48,772 nucleotides of DNA, from NCBI GenBank assembly GCA_026391435.1, contig JAPLEJ010000053.1:1-48772 (forward strand). Direction: 5' to 3'. The notes beneath the pieces were generated by a model. The model was not told the DNA's origin, searched no databases, and saw nothing but the letters and a program-made list of their open reading frames with translations. Position numbers and translations under genes: made by a program. The stretch is from Bacteroidota bacterium (GTDB lineage Bacteria > Bacteroidota > Bacteroidia > Chitinophagales > Chitinophagaceae). How positions within the stretch are numbered: the first letter of the stretch is position 1; each line of letters begins with the position of its first letter. Positions 10,852 through 19,436 of the stretch are shown here, in pieces.

Positions 10852-11097
10852 ATGTTATTGGAAATATTAACACCCGACAAAAAATTATTCAGTGGAGATG
10901 TATTTGGGGTGCAATTACCTGGTATTGATGGTTTATTTGAAATACTAAATAAGCATGCTCCTCTAGTAAGTGCTTTGGGGAAAGGTCAAGTGAAGGTATT
11001 AATGACAGCAACCAAATCGGAGGCTTACGCTATTCAGGGAGGATTTGTCGAAGTAGTCAATAATAAAACAACAGTATTAGTCGAAGGCGTTTTATAG
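10852..11097 (+). CDS. atpC: F1 ATP synthase subunit epsilon (short form)
   Basis: An 81-residue epsilon subunit of the central stalk. It contains the N-terminal beta-sandwich only (LEILTPDKKLFSGDVFGVQLPGIDG; LGKGQVKV; AIQGGFVEVVNNKTTVLVEG) and stops where the two C-terminal helices begin in the roughly 135-residue E. coli protein. Those helices carry the ATP-hydrolysis-inhibiting up-conformation, so epsilon-type inhibition should be absent. The stop codon is clean and followed at once by a terminator, so this is the real end rather than a frameshift. It lies 30 bases after atpD, and the two form an operon. Confidence 0.95.
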   Translation: MLLEILTPDKKLFSGDVFGVQLPGIDGLFEILNKHAPLVSALGKGQVKVLMTATKSEAYAIQGGFVEVVNNKTTVLVEGVL

Positions 11098-11128
11098 TTA
11101 CAGTATAACAAAATATTATCAAATAGTC

Positions 11129-11159
11129 AATCCCTTAGCGCAATGCTGAGGGATTTTTT
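11129..11159 (+). terminator. rho-independent terminator of atpDC
   Basis: An 11-bp stem with one G-T pair (AATCCCTTAGC / GCTGAGGGATT), a 5-base loop, and six T's at 11154-11159. It directly follows atpC. Confidence 0.9.
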
Positions 11160-11210
11160 ATTTATATTCACATAGCGTAAATGAATATATTTCATCTACC
11201 CGCTCATTTT

Positions 11211-12527
11211 ATGAAAAAAACCTTTCCTGTCATATTTGTTTTGATATCCCTATCTATCGTGGGTATTTTATTCATCCAAATCACATGGTTACAGGGTTTG
11301 TTTTTGTTACAAAAAAATCAGCTGTCCGAAAAGATTAATCAAACTGGGTTGGCGGTCGTATCGGACATAGGTAAGAAAATGAATAGCGGACTTTCTTTTC
11401 GATTACCCAAAAGGGGACGACTAAGTTTAGAAAACGACTATCACCTGCACAAGTTTGAGGAAACCAATATTGCAGATATGTATGATTTCAAGGAGATAAG
11501 TATAAAAATAAAAACAGCCCTTGAAAAATTTGATATCGGCGACATTAATTATGAGTTTGCCATTGCAGACAAGAAGAGTGTTATTGAATTAAGAAGTAAA
11601 AATTTCGATGACACTTTTTCAGAGGATTTGAATAGTTTGCAAGTTCGCATACCTGTCATGCCCCAGGATATCATGGATCCGGTGGGTCCATTTGAATCAT
11701 TGATCATTGTCATACCTAATGCAAGGCTTTATTTATTACATTCATTGCAATGGATTATTTTGGGAGCCATCTTATTTATATTAGTGGTATTGGCTGCATT
11801 TTTTATCACGATAAGGTCCTTATTAAATCAGCGAAAAGTAAATGAGATTAAGAATGACTTTATCAATAACATGACGCATGAATTAAAAACGCCATTGGCT
11901 ACGATTTCATTAGCGGTAGACGCATTAAAAACAAATAAAGTTCAATCGGATCCTACTTCAGTTGCTTATTTTAGTAATATTATTAAAGAGGAAAATATTC
12001 GTATGAATAAGCATGTGGAAACAATTTTGGAAACAGGACAGTTTGAGAAAAAGGATGTCGAATTAAATAAGCAACCAGTGAATGTGCATGATTTAATTCA
12101 AGCAGTCGTTGATAGTTTTAAATTACAATTGGAAGCAAAGCCATCTAGTATCAACTTACATCTAGATGCAAAAAGTCCAATCATCAATGCAGATGAGGAG
12201 CATTTATTACATGTGATATCTAACTTAATGGATAATGCTATAAAATATTCCAAAGACACTATTGATATATTGGTAACTACTTCCAATATTAATAATAAAT
12301 TATTGATATCTATTGAAGATAATGGTATTGGAATGACAAGTGATACCAGTAAGCATATTTTTGAAAAATTCTATCGTGCTCACTCTGGTAATATACATAA
12401 TGTAAAAGGCTTTGGGCTAGGAATGAGTTATGTAAAATGGATTGTTGATTTACATAAGGGTCAAATAAGTGTGCAAAGTGAATTAGACCATGGAACCACC
12501 ATCGAGATTACGATTCCAATGGCATAA
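11211..12527 (+). CDS. membrane sensor histidine kinase (orphan)
   Basis: Transmembrane helix 1 lies at about residues 5-27 and helix 2 at about 177-200, with roughly 150 periplasmic residues between them that resemble no named sensor domain. A HisKA dimerisation domain follows, with phospho-acceptor His in MTHELKTPLATIS (about residue 223), then an HATPase_c domain with N box NLMDNAIKYS, G1 box EDNGIGM and G2 box FGLGMSYVKWIVDLHKG. It should autophosphorylate and pass phosphate to a response regulator, but none is encoded next to it; queA follows on the other strand. I prefer the ATG at 11211 (MKKTFPVIF), which starts right before the first helix; the in-frame ATG at 11181 would add 10 residues. 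The signal sensed is unknown. Confidence 0.85.
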   Translation: MKKTFPVIFVLISLSIVGILFIQITWLQGLFLLQKNQLSEKINQTGLAVVSDIGKKMNSGLSFRLPKRGRLSLENDYHLHKFEETNIADMYDFKEISIKIKTALEKFDIGDINYEFAIADKKSVIELRSKNFDDTFSEDLNSLQVRIPVMPQDIMDPVGPFESLIIVIPNARLYLLHSLQWIILGAILFILVVLAAFFITIRSLLNQRKVNEIKNDFINNMTHELKTPLATISLAVDALKTNKVQSDPTSVAYFSNIIKEENIRMNKHVETILETGQFEKKDVELNKQPVNVHDLIQAVVDSFKLQLEAKPSSINLHLDAKSPIINADEEHLLHVISNLMDNAIKYSKDTIDILVTTSNINNKLLISIEDNGIGMTSDTSKHIFEKFYRAHSGNIHNVKGFGLGMSYVKWIVDLHKGQISVQSELDHGTTIEITIPMA

Positions 12528-12545
12528 TAGTTTAGTCACTATGTA

Positions 12546-13811
12546 TTAAGTGCCACTTGTCAAATCAGCAGGTATCCGAAATAGACATCCATCCCCGTAA
12601 CTTAAAAATCGGTATTGTTTATCTAATGCATACTGATAAATCTCTTTCCATTGATCACCTACTATCGCGGCAATAATAAGTAATAGGGTTGATTTAGGTT
12701 GATGAAAATTAGTAATCAAAGCCTTTGCTATCTTAAAACGGTAGCCTGGTAAAATCATTAATTGCGTTTTAGATATTAGGGTATTCAATTTATTTTTTTC
12801 CATCCAGTTTAATAATGCAGATAAGGAAGCGGATCTGTCTATGCCAACATCGGAAAGGGTGTAAGCTTCCCATTGAGATAGATGCAATTCGCTAGGTTGA
12901 AGTTGGGGATTATTAATCATTTTTACGCCAAGCCAAAAAATACTTTCAAGGGTACGTAAAGTGGTCGTGCCCACTGCAATAAAGTCATTCTTAGTTTCCA
13001 TTAAATACTGAATTGTTTTTTGATCAATTTCAAAAAACTCTGCATGCATGGGATGTTCATTAATGATCTCTGTTTTTACAGGCAAAAAAGTGCCAGCACC
13101 TACATGCAAGGTTATAAATTCTTGATCAATTTGATGAGCGCTTATTTTATCTAATAGTGCTTTACTAAAATGCAGGCCCGCGGTGGGGGCTGCTACTGAA
13201 CCTTCTTCGGAGGCATAGGTCGTCTGATATCTTTCCTTATCTGATTCATTTACATTTCGTTCAATATAAGGGGGAAGTGGAATCTGGCCAATGAGTGCTA
13301 AAATTTCAGAAAAAATAATGGTATCATCATCCCAAGAAAATTCAATTAAAAACTTCCCATCTAATGAATCTATTTTTCTAGCATAAAAATGAATTATTTT
13401 ATTATTACACATGATTTGCTTTTCAAGTAAATCTGCTTTCCATTTTTTTACACCTCCTACCAAACACATCCATTGCACTTTAGAAGTAGCTTGCATGGCC
13501 AATTGCACAGGACTATATTCCAAGCTGGGTTCTAGACAAAATATTTCAATGACACTTTTGTGTTGATCAATATTTTCATTATTTTTTTCAAATAAAATTC
13601 TTGCAGCAATTACTTTACTGTTGTTAAAAAATAGGGTGCTGTTATTTGGAATAAAATCAGTGATGTTTTCATAAATACTGTCAGCATTGATTTGCTTATC
13701 CCATACTAGTAATTTACTTTCTGCTCTATTTGCAGTAGGTGTATAGGCAATGCTTTCGTTGGGTAAGTGATAATCAAAGTCACTTAAATTCAGTTTTGGA
13801 ACCTGCTTCAT
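12546..13811 (-). CDS. queA: S-adenosylmethionine:tRNA ribosyltransferase-isomerase
   Basis: QueA moves the ribosyl moiety of SAM onto 7-aminomethyl-7-deazaguanine in the tRNA wobble position, making epoxyqueuosine. Visible motifs are the N-terminal LSDFDYHLPNESIAYTP, the central YQTTYASEEGSVAAPTAGLHFS and TLHVGAGTF, VGTTTLRTLES, and near the C-terminus GYRFKIAKALITNFHQPKSTLLLI. The start at 13811 gives MKQVPKLNLSDFDYHLP and 421 residues; upstream ATGs at 13826 and 13853 would overlap the promoter-like TACCTTTA. The protein is longer than E. coli QueA (356) because of inserts in the first half (about 75-190). It converges on the kinase gene. Queuosine-type pterin enzymes lie 30 kb away in the same window. 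Confidence 0.94.
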   Translation of the reverse strand: MKQVPKLNLSDFDYHLPNESIAYTPTANRAESKLLVWDKQINADSIYENITDFIPNNSTLFFNNSKVIAARILFEKNNENIDQHKSVIEIFCLEPSLEYSPVQLAMQATSKVQWMCLVGGVKKWKADLLEKQIMCNNKIIHFYARKIDSLDGKFLIEFSWDDDTIIFSEILALIGQIPLPPYIERNVNESDKERYQTTYASEEGSVAAPTAGLHFSKALLDKISAHQIDQEFITLHVGAGTFLPVKTEIINEHPMHAEFFEIDQKTIQYLMETKNDFIAVGTTTLRTLESIFWLGVKMINNPQLQPSELHLSQWEAYTLSDVGIDRSASLSALLNWMEKNKLNTLISKTQLMILPGYRFKIAKALITNFHQPKSTLLLIIAAIVGDQWKEIYQYALDKQYRFLSYGDGCLFRIPADLTSGT

Positions 13812-13815
13812 GCCG

Positions 13816-13823
13816 TAAAGGTA
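13816..13823 (-). promoter_or_regulatory. possible queA -7 box (TACCTTTA)
   Basis: Read on the minus strand, TACCTTTA (7 of 8 matches to TAnnTTTG) ends 4 bases before the chosen queA ATG. This spacing matches several other genes here and supports the downstream start. No -33 TTG was found. Confidence 0.4.
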
Positions 13824-13877
13824 CATATTGCATTGATTTTCACGCTTATTCACTCGTTATACACGCTTTTTTAGGGG

Positions 13878-13979
13878 TTTTCCACAGTGATCAACACTCA
13901 ATTTTTAAGAATTCAGGTAAAATTCGACTACTTCTCTTTACTGCATTGATTTTCAGCTTGGTTTATTACTTGTGGAAAA
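13878..13979. promoter_or_regulatory. inverted pair of DnaA-box-like 9-mers
   Basis: TTTTCCACA at 13878-13886 (+) and the same 9-mer on the minus strand at 13971-13979. Both fit the relaxed E. coli DnaA consensus TTWTNCACA. They lie in the queA/mraZ intergenic region upstream of the division cluster. Two 9-mers in an AT-rich gap can occur by chance, so function is unproven. Confidence 0.3.
13946..13974 (+). promoter_or_regulatory. possible mraZ promoter (TTG-N18-TACTTGTG)
   Basis: TTG at 13946-13948, 18 bases, then TACTTGTG at 13967-13974 (one mismatch to TAnnTTTG). This would place the transcription start near 13980, about 85 bases before mraZ and just upstream of the GTGK array. It is the best candidate I see, but it is weak. 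Confidence 0.35.
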
Positions 13980-14006
13980 CTAGAAGGGGTCATTTAGCCT
14001 TTAAAA

Positions 14007-14040
14007 GTGGTAAAATGTGTTAATTTGTGTGAACAAGTGG
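14007..14040 (+). promoter_or_regulatory. candidate MraZ-binding array: four GTGK at 10-bp period
   Basis: GTGG at 14007, GTGT at 14017, GTGT at 14027 and GTGG at 14037: four direct repeats exactly 10 bp apart, the outer two within identical AAGTGGTAAAA contexts. MraZ binds three or four short G-rich direct repeats at one-helical-turn spacing in front of its own gene (TGGGN in E. coli, AAAGTGK in mollicutes). The array ends 25 bases before the mraZ ATG, exactly where such a site is expected. Confidence 0.7.
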
Positions 14041-14064
14041 TAAAAAACACTCTAATTATTAACA

Positions 14065-14523
14065 ATGAAAGGCTTTCACGGAGAATATCAATCAACCATC
14101 GACACGAAAGGTCGTTTTCTGCTTCCTGGCAGCTTGAAAAAGCAGCTTGCCGAAGGAGAGACGCATTTTATTGTGAGTAGGGGGTTTGAGAAGTGTTTGA
14201 CACTTTATCCAATAAAAAGCTGGCAAGCTATTTTAGATCGTATTAGCCAATTGAATGATTTTGATCCAAAAGTGAGACAGTTTCGTCGTCAATTTTTGGG
14301 TGGTGCCACCGAGGTTGAATTAGATGGCGCAGGTCGTATTTTATTGCCACCCACATTAAGGGAGTTTGCTTTGCCAGGTAAAGAAATTGTTTTGGCAGCA
14401 GCTTTGGATCGTTTTGAAATTTGGGATGCAAGCAAGTACAAACAGCTCTTTGAAGATTTCTCTGCAGATGAATTTAGTAATCTAGCGCAGGAAGTAATGG
14501 CAGGAATTAAAAAACAAGACTAA
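14065..14523 (+). CDS. mraZ: MraZ, transcriptional regulator of the dcw cluster
   Basis: 152 residues, the usual MraZ length. It has two SpoVT/AbrB-type half domains, each with the DNA-binding signature DxxGR: STIDTKGRFLLP (about 11-22) and VELDGAGRILLP (about 85-96). MraZ forms ring-shaped oligomers that bind repeated short motifs upstream of mraZ and control the division/cell-wall operon. It is the first gene of the cluster, preceded by a fitting four-repeat array and followed 7 bases later by rsmH. Confidence 0.96.
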   Translation: MKGFHGEYQSTIDTKGRFLLPGSLKKQLAEGETHFIVSRGFEKCLTLYPIKSWQAILDRISQLNDFDPKVRQFRRQFLGGATEVELDGAGRILLPPTLREFALPGKEIVLAAALDRFEIWDASKYKQLFEDFSADEFSNLAQEVMAGIKKQD

Positions 14524-14530
14524 GTTATCC

Positions 14531-15484
14531 ATGATGCAAAATCAAAAAAATGATATAGTTGCATCGGCCGTGGAAGCTTTTTCGTCTGATTATCATATTC
14601 CTGTCTTATTTAATGAAACAATTGAACATCTTCATATCATACCTAACGGCATATATGTAGATGCCACTTTTGGTGGTGGCGGTCATAGCAGAGGTATATT
14701 ATCAAAATTAGGTCCTAAAGGAAAGCTCATTGCTTTTGATCAAGACGCGGACGCTAAAAATAATTTACCTAATGACAATCGAATTGTTTTCATACCTGAA
14801 AATTTTAGATACTTGCAACGCTTTTTGCGTTTAAATAAAATTGATCAAGTAGATGGGGTACTAGCCGACTTAGGGGTTAGTAGTCATCAATTTGATGAAG
14901 GATCTAGGGGTTTTTCAACAAGATTTGATGGCCCATTTGATATGCGCATGGATCAGCGCCAGCAAAAAACCGCACAGCAAGTGATTGAGAGCTATGATGA
15001 ATCTGCATTACATAAAATGTTTGAACAATATGGTGAGGTTTCTAATTCGAAAACCATTGCTAAACATATTGTTTCACATCGTTCACATTTAAAATTGAAT
15101 ACTGTTCAGGATTTCAAGTTGCTTATTGCACCTGTGGTGAAAGGGAATCCGAATAAATATTGGGCACAAGTTTTTCAGGCCATTAGAATTGAAGTGAATG
15201 AGGAGATGGAGGCATTAAAAGATTTTTTAGAACAATTAAAGCCAGTCATTAAGCCGGGTGGTCGAGCAGTAGTGATCACTTTTCATTCGATCGAAGATCG
15301 TTTAGTCAAAAACGCCTTTAGAGTGGCACAGGAGGAAGAGCATGAGTTGAATCCTTTTTTATCAGTAGAAAAGGAAAAGTTTTGGAAGATCATTACAAAA
15401 AAACCTGTAGTGGCTTCTGAAAAAGAAATGAAAGAAAACAATCGAAGCAGAAGCGCAAAAATGCGTGCTGCCGAAAGATTATAA
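14531..15484 (+). CDS. rsmH: 16S rRNA (cytosine(1402)-N(4))-methyltransferase
   Basis: A 317-residue SAM-dependent methyltransferase (RsmH/MraW) that N4-methylates C1402 in the 16S rRNA decoding site. Motifs: HIPVLFNETIEHL at the start of the domain, SAM-binding DATFGGGGHSRGIL (about 45-58), FDQDADA, GVLADLGVSSHQFD, GFSTRFDGPFDMRMD, and the C-terminal VITFHSIEDRLVK. A second ATG directly follows the first (14534), so the start is ambiguous by one codon. It is the second gene of the dcw cluster, its standard place. Confidence 0.97.
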   Translation: MMQNQKNDIVASAVEAFSSDYHIPVLFNETIEHLHIIPNGIYVDATFGGGGHSRGILSKLGPKGKLIAFDQDADAKNNLPNDNRIVFIPENFRYLQRFLRLNKIDQVDGVLADLGVSSHQFDEGSRGFSTRFDGPFDMRMDQRQQKTAQQVIESYDESALHKMFEQYGEVSNSKTIAKHIVSHRSHLKLNTVQDFKLLIAPVVKGNPNKYWAQVFQAIRIEVNEEMEALKDFLEQLKPVIKPGGRAVVITFHSIEDRLVKNAFRVAQEEEHELNPFLSVEKEKFWKIITKKPVVASEKEMKENNRSRSAKMRAAERL

Positions 15485-15489
15485 GTAGT

Positions 15490-15852
15490 ATGTCCGTACC
15501 CGTTAACCCAAGTCCAAAAGGAGCTATCAAAAGCATCCTTAATTATCAGTGGATTGTCATGAACATTAGTTTGTTTTTGTTCTTGGCATTTTTAGCAATA
15601 CTCTACATTGCGAATGGGCATTTAACCGACAAAACGATTCGACAAATTAATACCACTCAAAAGGAGCTAAAGGAGTTGCAGTTTGAATATAAGACTATAA
15701 AGTCTGAATTAATGCGTCGCAGTAGGGCCATTGAAATTGAAAATGAGGTAGCACCCTATGGTTTAGTCGTAGCTAAAGAAATGCCCATCCGATTGGTCTT
15801 AGAAAAAAGATTTTCTCCTATCACCCATAATCAAAAAGACACCATCAACTAA
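15490..15852 (+). CDS. ftsL: FtsL-like cell division protein
   Basis: A 120-residue bitopic protein: a short cytoplasmic N-terminus, one transmembrane helix (about 22-42, WIVMNISLFLFLAFLAILYIA), then a periplasmic coiled coil (about 50-85, QKELKELQFEYKTIKSELMRRS). Sequence identity to E. coli FtsL is not apparent, but size, topology and position between rsmH and ftsI fit. FtsL joins FtsB and FtsQ to activate FtsWI septal synthesis. Its stop overlaps the ftsI start by one base (TAATG), so translation is probably coupled. Confidence 0.82.
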   Translation: MSVPVNPSPKGAIKSILNYQWIVMNISLFLFLAFLAILYIANGHLTDKTIRQINTTQKELKELQFEYKTIKSELMRRSRAIEIENEVAPYGLVVAKEMPIRLVLEKRFSPITHNQKDTIN

Positions 15853-17966
15853 TGGATGTAAAACGCGACATATTATGGAGGGTTTACTTAAGTTATATTT
15901 TAATAACCTTAGTATGTATTGCCATTTTAGGAAAGGCGTTTTATATTCAACAAGTAGAGGGAAAGTATTGGAGAGGCCTAAGTGACAGCTTGCATCAACG
16001 TATTATTGAACTACCTGCTGCAAGAGGTACCATTTATAGCGAGGATGGACAAATGTTAAGTACCAATATGCCCAAGTTTGATATTTACATTGATTTTAGG
16101 GTAGAGCCTTTGCATGAAAAAAGTGGAAAATTATTCAGAGAAAATATTGATTCATTAAGTATTTCCTTGGCTAATTTATTTAAAGACAAATCGGCCGATA
16201 CATATAAAAACGAATTGACGAAAGCTTATGAGATCAGTGAAGGAAACTATGAACTAAGAAAAAAAATAGATTACCGAGAATACTTAAACTTGATCAAGTT
16301 TCCAATGTTCCGTTTAGGGCGTTATAAAAGCGGCATGATTGCACAGGAAAAAAACTTTAGATTAAATCCTTACGAAAATATTGGGTATCGTACTATTGGT
16401 TTGGCTAGGGATGAAAATAAAGTAGGTCTTGAAAAATCATATGACACTGTTTTAAATGGACGTAATGGTCGACAATTAGTGAGAGCAATTGCAGGAGGTG
16501 TAACGGTGCCTGTACAAGAAGGTGAATTTGAGATTGCGCCAGAAACAGGGAAGGATATTGTAAGTACGATTGATGTTTTTATTCAGGAAGTCACTGAGAA
16601 AGCCTTAATGGGTATGATGATTAAAAATGATGCGCAAACAGGGGTGGCCATGGTGATGGAAGTTAAAACTGGAAAGATAAAAGCCATTGCTAATCTAGGA
16701 AAAATTGGAGAAGGAAAATATACCGAGGATTTGAATTACGCTACTAGGGTTACAGAACCAGGTTCTACTTTTAAATTGGTTACATTATTATCTGCATTGG
16801 AGGATGGGAAATTAAATTTAGATTCAAAATTAGATATAGAAGGCGGTTTATGGAGTTATGCGGGAAGAATGGTAAAAGATGCTGAAACTCATGGTAAGCA
16901 TGAAGTTACTGTATTAGAAGCTTTTGAAGAAAGTTCAAATGTAGGGATGGCAAAAATTATCGTATCCAATTATTTAAATAATGCAGGTGCTTATTATAAG
17001 CATTTATCAAAATTAAGATTAGACAGTACTTCAGGTATTGATTTGATGGGTGAAGGAAGACCTCAAATTACAAAGCAAGGAGATGCATTATACGGTCCAA
17101 CCACGCTGCCTTGGATGGGTTTTGGATATGGTATTGCTATCGCACCTATTCAGACATTGAATTTATACAATGCCATTGCTAATAATGGGGTGATGATGAA
17201 ACCTTATTTAGTAAATGCTATTAAAGAAGAAGGTCGAATCATAAAAACATTTTCGCCCATGGTATATAATGCGCAATTATGTAAGCCAACTACGATTAGA
17301 GATTTACATATTGCTTTAGAAGGAGTTTGCACCAATGGTACAGCAAAAAAATTATTTGCGAATAGTTTATATAAAGTAGCCGGTAAAACAGGAACAGCAT
17401 TAGTGGCAAATGGAAGTAAAGCTTATAGTGAATCTATATTTCAATCTTCTTTTGTAGGTTATTTTCCAGCCGAAAATCCTCAATATACCATTGCCGTGAT
17501 TATCATTAATCATCCAAAAGCGTTAAATCATTTTGGTGCAAGTGTTGCAGGGCCTGTATTTAAAGAGATTTCTGATCGATTGTATTCCACTTATATCCAG
17601 AATAAATTAAATATCGCACCGGTATTTAATGTAAAAGATAGTCAGTTATATAATTACTCGATTTCGAAAATTTCCTTACAACATATTGCAAAACAATTAG
17701 CGATTCCTTATAAAGATTCAACTACTACAGCTTCTGATTGGGTTAAATTAAATGGAGTAGGAGTGAATGCGATAAGCAGACAACAGGTGATTTCAGATAC
17801 GACCATGCCTGATATCAGCGGTCTTAAGTTGCAAGATGCATTATGGTTATGCGAAAAAAGAGGTTTGATGGTCCGATCTATAGGAAAAGGAAAGGTAATA
17901 AAACAAAGTATTGTGCAAGGGGCTTATATCACCAAAGGACAACAAATTCAAATTGAATTAAATTAA
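15852..17966 (+). CDS. ftsI: FtsI, septal penicillin-binding protein (transpeptidase) with PASTA domain
   Basis: A 704-residue class B PBP: transmembrane helix at about 10-32, dimerisation/pedestal region, transpeptidase domain and one C-terminal PASTA domain (about 645-704, PDISGLKLQDALWLCEKRG). Active-site motifs are the nucleophile tetrad STFK (Ser305-Lys308), SSN (361-363) and KTG (512-514). It crosslinks septal peptidoglycan with FtsW and is the beta-lactam target. E. coli FtsI is 588 residues and lacks PASTA; the extra domain resembles Gram-positive PBP2x/SpoVD and is common in Bacteroidota. It overlaps both neighbours by one base (TAATG). Confidence 0.95.
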   Translation: MDVKRDILWRVYLSYILITLVCIAILGKAFYIQQVEGKYWRGLSDSLHQRIIELPAARGTIYSEDGQMLSTNMPKFDIYIDFRVEPLHEKSGKLFRENIDSLSISLANLFKDKSADTYKNELTKAYEISEGNYELRKKIDYREYLNLIKFPMFRLGRYKSGMIAQEKNFRLNPYENIGYRTIGLARDENKVGLEKSYDTVLNGRNGRQLVRAIAGGVTVPVQEGEFEIAPETGKDIVSTIDVFIQEVTEKALMGMMIKNDAQTGVAMVMEVKTGKIKAIANLGKIGEGKYTEDLNYATRVTEPGSTFKLVTLLSALEDGKLNLDSKLDIEGGLWSYAGRMVKDAETHGKHEVTVLEAFEESSNVGMAKIIVSNYLNNAGAYYKHLSKLRLDSTSGIDLMGEGRPQITKQGDALYGPTTLPWMGFGYGIAIAPIQTLNLYNAIANNGVMMKPYLVNAIKEEGRIIKTFSPMVYNAQLCKPTTIRDLHIALEGVCTNGTAKKLFANSLYKVAGKTGTALVANGSKAYSESIFQSSFVGYFPAENPQYTIAVIIINHPKALNHFGASVAGPVFKEISDRLYSTYIQNKLNIAPVFNVKDSQLYNYSISKISLQHIAKQLAIPYKDSTTTASDWVKLNGVGVNAISRQQVISDTTMPDISGLKLQDALWLCEKRGLMVRSIGKGKVIKQSIVQGAYITKGQQIQIELN

Positions 17967-19429
17967 TGATCCAATTACAAAACATATTATTTGGTGTTTC
18001 ATTAAGACAAGTGATTGGTAGCACGGAACAATTGATTCGTGATATTCAAATTGATTCTAGGCAAGTAACTCAAGGAACTGTTTTTGTAGCTATAAAAGGT
18101 TTGCAAGTGGATGGTCATAGTTTTATTGAAACAGCCATTAATAAAGGAGCTAGTGTTATCATTTGTGAAGTGATGCCTACTACATTAGTTGAAAATATTA
18201 CTTACATAGCAGTGGCCAATGCGCAAGAAGCGGTGGCCATCATGGCACATCAGTTTTATGATGCACCCTCTCAAAAATTGAAATTAATAGGTGTAACAGG
18301 TACCAATGGAAAAACAACGGTAGCTACTTTGTTGTTTAAATTATTTAAAGGCCTAGGTTATACTTGTGGATTAATAAGCACGGTGGAGAATCATATCGGT
18401 GATACCATTGTTCCTTCAACACATACCACTCCAGATGCGATACATTTAAACGCATTGCTTAATCAGATGGTTAAAGCGGGTTGTACGCATGTGTTTATGG
18501 AAGTGAGTAGTCATGCGATCCACCAACATCGTATTACAGGATTGCAGTTTTTAGGTGGGGTATTTACAAATATTACCCATGATCATTTAGATTATCATAA
18601 AACTTTTGAAGCTTATTTAGAAGCTAAAAAAACATTTTTTGATCATCTTTCTACCACTGCTTTTGCCTTGTCCAATTTGGATGATAAAAACGGAGCTGCG
18701 ATGTTGACTAGTACAAAGGCAAAAAAAGTCACTTATGCTTTGCATGCGCCAGCCACTTACAAGGGAAAGATTTTAGAAAATCAATTAAATGGCTTGGTGT
18801 TATTGGTGAATGACCTAGAAGTACATTGCCGATTGATTGGCATATTTAATGCCTATAATTTTTTAGCTGTTTACGGAGTTGCAATTCAATTAGGAGAAAA
18901 ATCGGAGCAAGTGTTAACTATTCTAAGTGCATTGACTGGAGCGGAAGGTCGATTTGATTATATCATTGGTTTAGATCAACGCATTGGTATCGTAGATTAT
19001 GCGCATACTCCAGATGCTTTAGAAAATGTATTAACGACGATAGCAAAATTAAGAAAAGGGGGCGAGGATGTGATCACAGTGGTAGGTTGTGGAGGAGATA
19101 GGGATAAAACCAAACGACCTATTATGGCGCAAGTTGCTTGCGACCTAAGTACGAAAGTGTTTTTTACAAGCGATAATCCACGTTCCGAGGATCCTAATGA
19201 AATTATCAAGGATATGGAATATGGATTAAGTAGTTCAGCAAAAAGAAAGTATATCAATATAGTTGACCGAAGAGAAGCCATTAAGGCGGCGGTAAGTTTT
19301 TCAAAGCCGGGGGATATTATTTTAATAGCGGGAAAGGGGCATGAAAAATACCAAGATATCAAAGGGGTGAAACATGAATTTGACGATAAAAAAATATTAC
19401 AACATTTATTCAACGATTTAGCAAAATAA
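17966..19429 (+). CDS. murE: UDP-MurNAc-tripeptide ligase (meso-DAP adding)
   Basis: A 487-residue Mur ligase adding the third residue to UDP-MurNAc-L-Ala-D-Glu. ATP loop [16 protein letters not shown] (about 111-126), central-domain [34 protein letters not shown] (containing the carbamylated-Lys position), and C-terminal [14 protein letters not shown]. The specificity motif DNPRSEDP (about 406-413) is the DNPR form of meso-diaminopimelate enzymes, so the peptidoglycan is of the m-DAP type. Start overlaps the ftsI stop (TAATG); mraY follows 7 bases later. murF, normally next in proteobacteria, is absent here. Confidence 0.97.
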   Translation: MIQLQNILFGVSLRQVIGSTEQLIRDIQIDSRQVTQGTVFVAIKGLQVDGHSFIETAINKGASVIICEVMPTTLVENITYIAVANAQEAVAIMAHQFYDAPSQKLKLIGVTGTNGKTTVATLLFKLFKGLGYTCGLISTVENHIGDTIVPSTHTTPDAIHLNALLNQMVKAGCTHVFMEVSSHAIHQHRITGLQFLGGVFTNITHDHLDYHKTFEAYLEAKKTFFDHLSTTAFALSNLDDKNGAAMLTSTKAKKVTYALHAPATYKGKILENQLNGLVLLVNDLEVHCRLIGIFNAYNFLAVYGVAIQLGEKSEQVLTILSALTGAEGRFDYIIGLDQRIGIVDYAHTPDALENVLTTIAKLRKGGEDVITVVGCGGDRDKTKRPIMAQVACDLSTKVFFTSDNPRSEDPNEIIKDMEYGLSSSAKRKYINIVDRREAIKAAVSFSKPGDIILIAGKGHEKYQDIKGVKHEFDDKKILQHLFNDLAK

Positions 19430-19436
19430 ACCTCCT

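Noticed and set aside
13739..14023. A 94-codon + strand frame over the queA start and the queA/mraZ gap
   Set aside because: It overlaps queA on the other strand, has no recognisable domain and would cover the regulatory region.
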